Shown piece after piece: positions 56,117 to 64,000 of a stretch of 64,000 bases of DNA. The DNA is from Sphaeroforma sirkka. Taxonomy: Eukaryota; Opisthokonta; Ichthyosporea; Ichthyophonida. Each line of letters begins with the position of its first letter. The stretch's first letter is position 1. The stretch is from contig LUCW03001526.1 of assembly GCA_001586965.3 (NCBI GenBank), positions 1 through 64,000 on the forward strand, in the 5' to 3' direction. The notes beneath the pieces were generated by a model that had not been told where the DNA came from, did no database searches, and worked only from the letters and a program-made list of their open reading frames with translations. A program made the translations under genes and the position numbers.

Positions 56117-58456
56117 ATGTTACCTACGCCTGATGTCGACCATCTGAAACGGCAGGACTTCGATGTTGTCTATGAACCGGCGGAAGACACATTTCTATTC
56201 CTAGACGCTCTCGAGGTGAGTGATTTATATATGTCAGTGTGATAGTGCTCGTACTATAATGTCAGCATCCAAGTGCTTGCCACGTCGACCTTGTTGACTT
56301 GGTGCGTGTATTATACTTTTATTTCAAGCTTGCGTAGCTGATTGCGAGAACTTGTCAAACTAAACTATGGCAGTATATGGATAAAACATAGTAATTTCAA
56401 AAGGATACGCAGCATTCATAAACCTAATAATATTAATATGTAAAACCCATGAACCAGGTGACACATACCTTTTTTTTAGCAGACTTTGCTCGACACACGA
56501 GTTTAAAAGTTTTTTTGGGATCATAGTACAAGTCCTCCTGTAAATAATAGACACAGTAGCAGTATATCGAATTGCTGCTTGATATTAGATAGTCGACTAG
56601 GCATAGTGTTAGAGTAAGCTACTCTGATTGAACTGCAAGCTTTCACTGACATGCCGACCACCGGCCAGGCGTGCTACAATCTGCTTGACTTGTTTGTATA
56701 TCTGCTACATAGGTTTCATATTAAAGCGGAGATGCGGTATTTCTGTACGTTAAGTACTGGATTACGAAATCGTCGGAGAATGGACGATTTTGTATATACT
56801 ATGTCAGGTAGTTTCTGCATTCTGTACAATATAAATGTGTCTCAAGAAATTAACTTTTGAACAACCACAGCGGTGTATATATCACAAGTTAGCGCATCAA
56901 GCTTGAGATGAACATGACGACAGCTAACACTTCACTCGTCTTAGTCGATTTTTATTCGATGCGAACTCAAATCATCTCATCGTTCTGTCAAGCTAGAAAG
57001 ATCGAGATTACTTGCTGGAGAGAAGCCCATTAATTGGTCTTGAGGTGGGCAGTGGATCCGGTACAGTCATTACCTTTTTAGCTACGGTGCTAGGTATGCA
57101 TTGTACACGTACTTTCGTCGTGCCTGTTGGGTTCATGTTTATATGCGGGCCAAAACACTTTCAGATTGATGCGTGCATTCTTCACTGCTGTATACTCATG
57201 GGTGGACGACGATGTGGTAGGCGCCACATTAATTTTAATATCTGTAATTGGTGTTTGTACTAAAATTAGCTTGCTTACCTCTTCTCTGGCCGACTCAGGA
57301 AAAGCCGAGCTGGCATACTTCGCCACGGATTTGAACGAGAAAGCAGCAGCAGCTACATACACCACCGGTCGGAGAAACAACGTAGTGGTAGAGGTGTTGC
57401 GCACGGACTTGCTGGACGGCGTATTAAATAGGTTTGTAAACAGGTTTGACGGTTCAATAGGTGAATTCAACAGCTTAGTATGCGCATATATGTGTGCCCT
57501 ATCACCATAGTAGGAAGGCCAAGATGTAACTTCCTACCCGTAAAGCTTATCGAATTTCCAAGCACATCCGTGTGATTCTTTAATAGGTGTCCAGCATTGA
57601 ATAGCTCATTAATGTGGGGTTTTCATGGGGAATTCTCCGTAGCAGCGTATGCTCGATCGGCTTATTTTAAGTGATTAAAAAAGGGATTTCTTTGTAAGAT
57701 CTTCAGACTTGGCCCTGTACAGACGGTTAAAAAAATATGGTAATAAATGCTAGGGTAAACACGTACACATGTATGTCACTTAGGTTTATTTCACAAATGA
57801 ATGCGCTCGAGTGAATTTCTGAAGGCAACGGACACTGACGGTGTGGTAGATTTGGACACTGATAATATCTTTCACCATTCATTTTCTCCCTCTTATTAGC
57901 TGTGAACTGGATGTAAAGTTGCGAATCAAGTTGTAAAGTTGCGAATCAAGTAACTTCTAGCCATGAAAGCACAGCTAGACAGCAACGTTTGATCTAGTTT
58001 GCAGTGGTTCACTTCTTACTGACATCCTGTGTGAGACTAGTACGTGGCATGTATCTCCACTATCTTCACCGCGGAGTTGTTGCACAAGTACCTATTTCCA
58101 ATATTTGAACCTGATCTTCCCGTGTTTTCCTATTTTCCAGACTTGGTGGACAAGTAGACGTGCTTCTATTCAACCCACCGTACGTACCCACACCACCAGA
58201 AGAGGTCGGCAGCACTGGTATCGAAGCATCGTGGGCTGGTGGTATAGACGGGCGAGAAGTTACGGACCGACTTCTCCCTCTGGTTCCTCGGTTGTTGTCA
58301 GAAACGGGTGTCTTCTACCTGGTAGTGCTGCCGGAGAACAAGCCTGACGAAATCACTGAGATTTTGGAAAAGCTTGGGTTGTGTTGTATGTGTGAAGTGC
58401 TGACACGCAAGAGTGGGCCAGAGAGACTGAGCATCTTAAGATACACAAGGAAGTAG
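56117..58456 (+). CDS. N6AMT1: N6AMT1/HEMK2-like class I methyltransferase
   Basis: SAM-dependent methyltransferase. In other eukaryotes the protein works with TRMT112 to methylate the Gln of the GGQ motif in translation factor eRF1, and also histone H4 Lys12. Four exons: 56117-56215, 57021-57093, 57299-57431 and 58141-58456, phases consistent, 206 residues (human 214). Visible motifs: VYEPAEDTFLFLDALE at the N-terminus, LEVGSGSGTV (SAM motif I), YFATDLNEKAA (acidic ribose-binding Asp), LLFNPPYVPTPPEEVG with the NPPY catalytic motif, and GIEASWAGGIDGREV. Start is the first in-frame ATG, just after a CAGGATCATCA stretch. Exon 2's acceptor (CTGGAG) is the phase-compatible choice and the least certain junction. 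Confidence 0.96.
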
Positions 58457-59469
58457 GCGCGGCGGATTGGGCTGTATATTTATTGTACTGTTTAAAATCC
58501 ACGGACTGCTTTGGCGGTTACATTTGATATCACCTGTATATCACTTGGACGACGAATTGCGGCGGCGAGAAAAGGGCCGACTCAGCGTAGTGTTGTGTAG
58601 TTTAACCTATCATAAAAATAACTAAAGCTGTTTCATCGCTCTCAGAAACAAGCAAGGCTAGTGCAGACCAAATAGTTAACATAAGTACTTGAGGTGCCTC
58701 TCGGCTAACGCTTCACAAGCACTTTGGGAGTGCCCAGCTCCGACTATACAGGCAAATTCCAAGGATCTGGGCATTGTTATACGGAAGGCTGGATATAAAG
58801 CGTCAAGCACGGGCAGATTGGGATTGACTGGTAGAAAAAACACTCATATACCCCATCGATATGTCACGGTCACGGATCAAGAAATCAATTCAAGGGTCTC
58901 AAAGCCAGGACGTACTCTATGGTATGTTCCTTATACTTTGGTCTCACTGCATGTATCTCGTAGACATCAGTGGGTGATTGATGTAGTTGATGTGGCCTGC
59001 GCATGAATACATTTCAGCTATTCAACCTATGCAAAACTCCAGAGTGAATTTGGAAATTAGAGCAGTGCACAGATTGCTTGATACACTAGTTGCTGAATGA
59101 AGTAGCAAGTCGCGGTAGAGAAGGGGGGAAGCTACTTCTAGTTATACTCTGAGCGCTTCCTATATAATGTAATGTAAAATTTGTTTCGAAGCATCGCCAC
59201 ATCTATCTAGTCCATGGTATGCTTGCGCGTGTTTAAGTTGCGGCGGTGACTAAAGACAGTGAGGCCCAACAACCTGATTGCTTCAGACGGCCTGGAAATC
59301 TCTATCGGGAAGAATCGATGGTTCATATTCGTGATGTTCGTTATTCCGATGTTTCGTGAGTAGTTAATATCGGGTGTTGAAACGTGTGCAACTAATTGTA
59401 TCTGCCTTTACGAAGTAAATCATCTGCGGGTCCACAATGCTGATGGTCCGTGGTCATTAACTTACACAG
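58457..59469. other. Interval between N6AMT1-like gene and next gene
   Basis: No firmly supported gene. A 105-codon plus-strand ORF (58689-59006) has no recognised domain. A possible exon ends at a GTGAGT donor near 59349 and is phase-compatible with the exon at 59470, so the next gene's 5' end probably lies here. Confidence 0.4.
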
Positions 59470-62400
59470 GGGGATTCACTTCTATAGAAAACATACCTTT
59501 AAAAGGCCATGCGAGCGACGGCATGGATGTCTTTGATGAAAGGCCGTATTCTCTGGGATTGACACATGGTATGCTCGGTAACGCACACAGTCAAGACTGC
59601 CTGTACACGCCAACGGACATGCGAGGTACGAATAATGCGTGATCTCTTCACCAAGAAAAATATGCTCTTCTGCTTTCTTGTAGTTGCGCGGAAGTCTGGC
59701 TAATTGGGCAAGGAAGTTGGTTGTAAGTAGTTAAAGTACACGTGTATGTACCTTTATTGACGTTCCTCTGTACTCTCTTCAATATTCTGCCACTCTCTTG
59801 CCGCTCCTGGTTCAGTGCCAATCACTAAAATCGACAATACCGCCCGATTGTCAACATAATCTCATCGCGAGAACTAGAGCTCGAGTTCTCTTTCCATCTC
59901 GTGTTTGAATTGTTCGATTGCCTTCGCATAAACTGTATGCACCATCTCGCCACATACCACCCTTCATACCGTCTTCTACACTCTCACAGATCTATACGAC
60001 AGTGACCACGCTCTACCAATGGTTGGCCGGCCGCATAAGCTAAAATCATCGGTATCGCAGGGCAACAACCGAATGACCACGTCATCGCAGGACAGGTTCA
60101 TGTTCACGGCTCTACCTCCATCGATGCCCAGTTCCTTTGTGGCCGTCGGCGGCGTAGGGATGTCCCGCAGTGGTCAGGCAAATGCGCGGAAGTCGTCCGG
60201 CAGCTACAATCCTCGAAATGGTGCGTAGAAAGGTTTTATGCAGCGGACAGTTGTTTGTGTGAAGACAGCCACAGGGTGGGTGATCCGAATGGGATTTTAC
60301 GGTTACTTGCAGCTGTTGGCATAGTGCGTGTACAGGATGTATTCAGTAGGCAATTTCCCAACGGAATGTGTGGTGCAAAATGCGCTGTGATGTCGCGTGT
60401 GGACAGTGGCTTTGTCTGTTTTCTTTTTGTGTCCCTTCTGTGCGCATTGTCTTTGCATGACCTCCTTATCCCTTTCGTTTACTGGCGAGTGCAAGTTTCC
60501 GGCTGTTTATAACCCAACTAGTGTGATTTGAATCCTGACGCGCAGGCTGGCAGATTGTGTTTTCTTTTTAACAATTGAAAAAAAAAGTTATCAATCCACA
60601 ACAGGTATCTTCATCACAAGCTCAGAAGTAGAAATGATCCAATCCACTGCTGAGCTTCTAGCCAGGTAATACAATTACGAAGTCAAACGGATAGAAGTGC
60701 ACGACCACGAGAATGAGACAAGTAACTTTCAAAATGTTGTAGACAACAGAGGTGTTGTTCGATGGTTTTATATGCACTGAGCGTTTGCGCTATAGATGCA
60801 ATCGTAAACTATGTAGTAACTTATCTAAGTTCAAATGGATATTCTAGATACACAAACAGTCTTGATTCTAAATTGTTTGTTCACGTAACTTCACCTTCCG
60901 TTTTAGGGAACGACAGCAAGCGGTGCCAACATTTCTACGCAAGCTGGCGGTTGCATCCCATCGACCATCACCCGCCCACAACACGCAGCAGGTAGTTGGT
61001 GTTACATTCATAGTGAATATATGAAAGTGCAGCACTTGTCGTACCTTGTCGCGTCTAGATTTGATGAACATTTGATGCCACATTTGGATGTCCAAAATGG
61101 GGTTGAATATTTCGCCAGACCCAATTGCTTTCAAGAAAAAGATTTCAGTATCGCCGACCAACTCGCCCGATTGTGTGCATGAGCTTCTTAACTGCATACC
61201 TTGGCTTCTAGAACTCGTTTGTGGATTGTCCCTTATTCGCGCACTCTTTTGGGACTTGTGAGAAAGCTCTATGCCAATACTTATTTCATATTTACCATTT
61301 TCAACATCGTTCAATGTTCAGATTGTGGAAATACTTCTGGGGGCAGATAAGGTCACGGGAGAAGACGAGCGCATGCTAACAACGGTATGCAGATGATGTT
61401 GAGGTCTATTTGAATCCTCTTATAAGCATTTTAACCTATTTCGTGAGACGAGAACCATAGTTTTTGGTATGTATAGTGCCACAGACGCGCTCGTTTCAGC
61501 CATAGACATACCAATTCATGGCCCGAGGCTTCAGATTCCCCAAGAAAAGAACAAGATTTACACACGCGCGTGGCAGCGTAAAATATGTATCTTATTTTTG
61601 CCATGTTCATAAATCCACGGTACACTAGGCCATGATGAACTTATATGACAGCACCAGTAAGTCTGAGAAGGATTCAGCAGCTTTGATGCTTTATACGGTG
61701 CTGATGGATGGTCCCAGAGCAGATCTAGTGTTTCATCTTTTCTACACGCTTCATGCAGAATGTAAGTGCAGTCTCTGTCGAGTTTTTGTTGCGCCTTACC
61801 TCGACACCACACCTCCCAGCGACCCGCATGACATGTATTGATGAGCTTTAAATAGCATGCTACGTGTGCTTCGCACCCAGCGAGCGGCCATTGTAAATTG
61901 GCGCGACGATTGCATTCGTGGAATGCTATAATTGCACTTCAAATGTGATCGCCATATTCTCGCTTTGACACCCTACATTGCCTCGTGAACGGACGCAGAC
62001 TATCGAGTGGAGGGATCACACCACAGCTACACCCAGGTGTACACTCAGTTGCTTGAACTGCTACAGTGGATGCTATGCGTCTCTCAAGAGGCAGAGCGTG
62101 ATTTCTCGGGCTTGTGGTACAGGGCTCTGCTCTGTTGGATGACATTCGCTGAGGGGTATGGCTCGTGATTGCGACACGATTGGTGGAAATTGTGTTTTTG
62201 TTGCTTTTTCATTGGGCGCAGAATATTGCTTTTTTTTTTGGATAGTTGTGAGCTGTGGTATTCAACAAACGAGCAGCGCCCGAATAGAATAGATCAACAG
62301 TATCATCTGCTGAAAGCGATGAACATTTGAGATTCAACCTGACTACTATACGTTATATTACTAGGATATCATATGACTATTATGTGTTATAATAATATAA

Positions 62401-63895
62401 TATACCATAGGCTCGTCCTGTCCTTTGCCAAGTAGCTATCTCCTGTATAACTGCTGTAACCTCCAATATCATATGACTAGTATATGTTATAATAATATAA
62501 TATACCATAGACTCTTCCTGTCCTTTGCGAAGTAGCTATCAACTGTATAACTGCTGTAATCTCCATCGTATTCACACATTAGCCATTCCAGTTTACCGAT
62601 CAACTGTGAGCTGCTCACTGCTCTGCTAAGCCACGCAGCATATCAGCTGTCGGCCTCGGATCGTAAGCGAGTGGCCAGTATACTGATAAGTCAGACTGCT
62701 TCTTCAGCGCCGGGACGCCCACTGAATGAGATGTATGTTGCCTTTGGCCATACATTGATGTGGAGATGACCAGTTTGTGCCTTCGCTTTATATCTAAACG
62801 TGTCGTATGGGCTGCTCTTGAACTGGATCTGTGTGCTCTTCCTAATTACCAGATTCAGGCACTGTACGCTCATGCGAGTATTTAAAGTCTAATCACGTTC
62901 AGCAATCCTATCGAGTAGTAACATCCAATATTCTGCGTCTATTCTGTTCAGGACTGGTGACATGTTGCGACTCATCAGTGACTTGTTCATGAATTCGACG
63001 TCGTGTACCGAGCGCTCTCTTCTCTTCAAGGCCTTGGCGCTCCACGCATTCGATCAATTTAGACTAAATCAATTAGATGACCCCTCAGGTATGTCTCATC
63101 TCTTGTTTTGTACTGACTAGAATAGTACGGTCCTCACGCACCGACATTTTGTCAAAGTGACCACCTCCGAATATTCATGGGTTCATGTGTGGGCTATTGT
63201 TGGATGTTTTATTGGCCTTAACTATTGCCTAGCGCACAAGCCACGAATTCAATAGTGGATGCAGTTTTGGCATCTTCATCAGTTTTCAGTTTGTTTTTCC
63301 GAGGCCCACACAGCAGCTCACCCCACACCTGTCGACTTGCATCTACACCGGGTTGTGAGTAGCGTGTATATTTGACTGCGCGTTCCCTTGGCTGTACTCT
63401 AGTCAACGACAACTTTCCAGATCTTTTGATTAGCATACAGTGCTTCGCGAATATTCTGGTCATAAAATGATCAGATTATTGTCGCAAAGGCGTAGCACTT
63501 GCTGGCGTATTGTTCGTAACCGCCAACAACGTTATTTACTTTCAACTTCGTTTAATAGTGCACAGGAGCGTCGTGATTAAGTTCCTGCTGCAATCGGGGG
63601 CTGATGCAGCATTTCAGCAGGTACTTGCACTAGTTTTTCGGGCTCCCACCATTGCCTTGCACACAGATAAGACTGCCGAGTACCTCAAAACTTATGGCAA
63701 TCGCATGTGATGTTCGATTGGAATGTTACGTCCGAAAGTGTATTTTGTATATCTTGTGTATGGTTTACAACCACAAGAGTTCCCCCGCTCACCATCCTAA
63801 ACAATATGTCTATTGCAGATTGGTCCATGCTTTCCTCCCCGGTTTGCAGAAGAACTTGGGAATGAACTTTTGGACCTAGGTGCAGGTGCACACGA
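59470..63895 (+). CDS. Multi-exon helical protein, possibly RasGAP-like (partial)
   Basis: Exons supported by GT..AG sites and consistent phase: 59470-59625, 59990-60220, 60605-60665, 60907-60991, 61322-61384, 61629-61761, then 62952-63088, 63559-63620 and 63819-63895 (the last ends at a GTATGT donor, so the gene continues past the window). At least one exon between 61761 and 62952 is unresolved. The N-terminal part is Ser/Arg-rich and probably disordered (SSQDRFMFTALPPSMPSSF). The rest is helical: ELLARERQQAVPTFLRKLAV, IVEILLGADKVTGEDERML, LMLYTVLMDGPRADLVFHLF, DMLRLISDLFMN and CTERSLLFKALALHAFDQF. The last segments recall the LLxxL...TLFRxNSLAxK core of RasGAP domains. That resemblance is by eye and weak; identity is open. 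Confidence 0.6.
62366..62565. repeat. Two-copy tandem duplication, about 100 bp
   Basis: ATATCATATGACTATTATG... and ATATCATATGACTAGTATA... start about 100 bp apart and stay similar through GTATAACTGCTGTAA(C/T)CTCCA. Lies in an intron of the helical gene. Confidence 0.88.
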
Positions 63896-64000
63896 GTATG
63901 TATTGAACTCGCTTCACAGCGTGCCCGCTCGATATTTTATATACCTCGGGCGATAAAATCGGATCCCTCAATTTATCAATCGTTGAGTACTGATGCGTGC

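Overview
The window is eukaryotic nuclear DNA from an intron-rich, retrotransposon-rich genome. Three spliced host genes with GT..AG introns sit beside a roughly 44 kb mosaic of nested, mostly broken LTR retrotransposons. The two host proteins I can name (a THOC3/TEX1-like WD40 protein and an N6AMT1/HEMK2-like methyltransferase) align by eye with their animal counterparts. Together with long introns and abundant Ty3 chromoviruses and Ty1/copia elements, this fits a unicellular relative of animals such as an ichthyosporean. That placement is inference; I cannot confirm a species. Splice junctions used here are standard GT/AG and the standard genetic code fits.

Layout, mobile part (1-44 kb): a minus-strand Ty3/gypsy chromovirus (A, about 0.1-6.4 kb); a poor AT-rich stretch (6.4-8.2 kb); a 180-bp TG..CA repeat; the 3' part of a plus-strand A-like chromovirus (B, 8.4-11.2 kb) with an unusual minisatellite tail; a solo copia LTR (11.65-12.06 kb); a 5'-truncated chromovirus (D, 12.06-13.98 kb); a plus-strand copia element (E1, 13.99-17.79 kb) carrying an inserted divergent LTR; then a large nest. 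In the nest a minus-strand Ty3 element with LTRs of about 1.4 kb (C, 17.79-32.93 kb) has its 3' LTR split by a 7.37 kb minus-strand copia element (F, 18.44-25.81 kb, paired 469-bp LTRs). The 5' LTR of C itself carries a 180-bp insertion and a roughly 330-bp insertion. Beyond lie two unrecognised minus-strand ORFs (34.1-35.0 kb), another solo F LTR (35.75-36.23 kb), a second E-family copia (E2, 36.31-41.70 kb) containing a four-unit satellite with poly-G tracts, and a second C-like fragment (41.70-44.06 kb).

Layout, host part (44-64 kb): an unrecognised 300-codon ORF (-), a type II membrane glycosyltransferase interrupted by one in-frame stop (+), a THOC3-like mRNA-export WD40 gene in eight visible exons (-) with a His-rich ORF overlapping its start, an N6AMT1-like eRF1/histone methyltransferase in four exons (+), and a partly resolved helical, possibly RasGAP-like gene (+) running off the right edge. 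THOC3-like and N6AMT1-like genes are divergently transcribed from a shared region at about 55.4-56.1 kb.

The most interesting signal is a DNA-adenine-methyltransferase-like domain with an NPPW-type motif between RNase H and integrase in at least three distinct Ty3 groups here (A, C, D).
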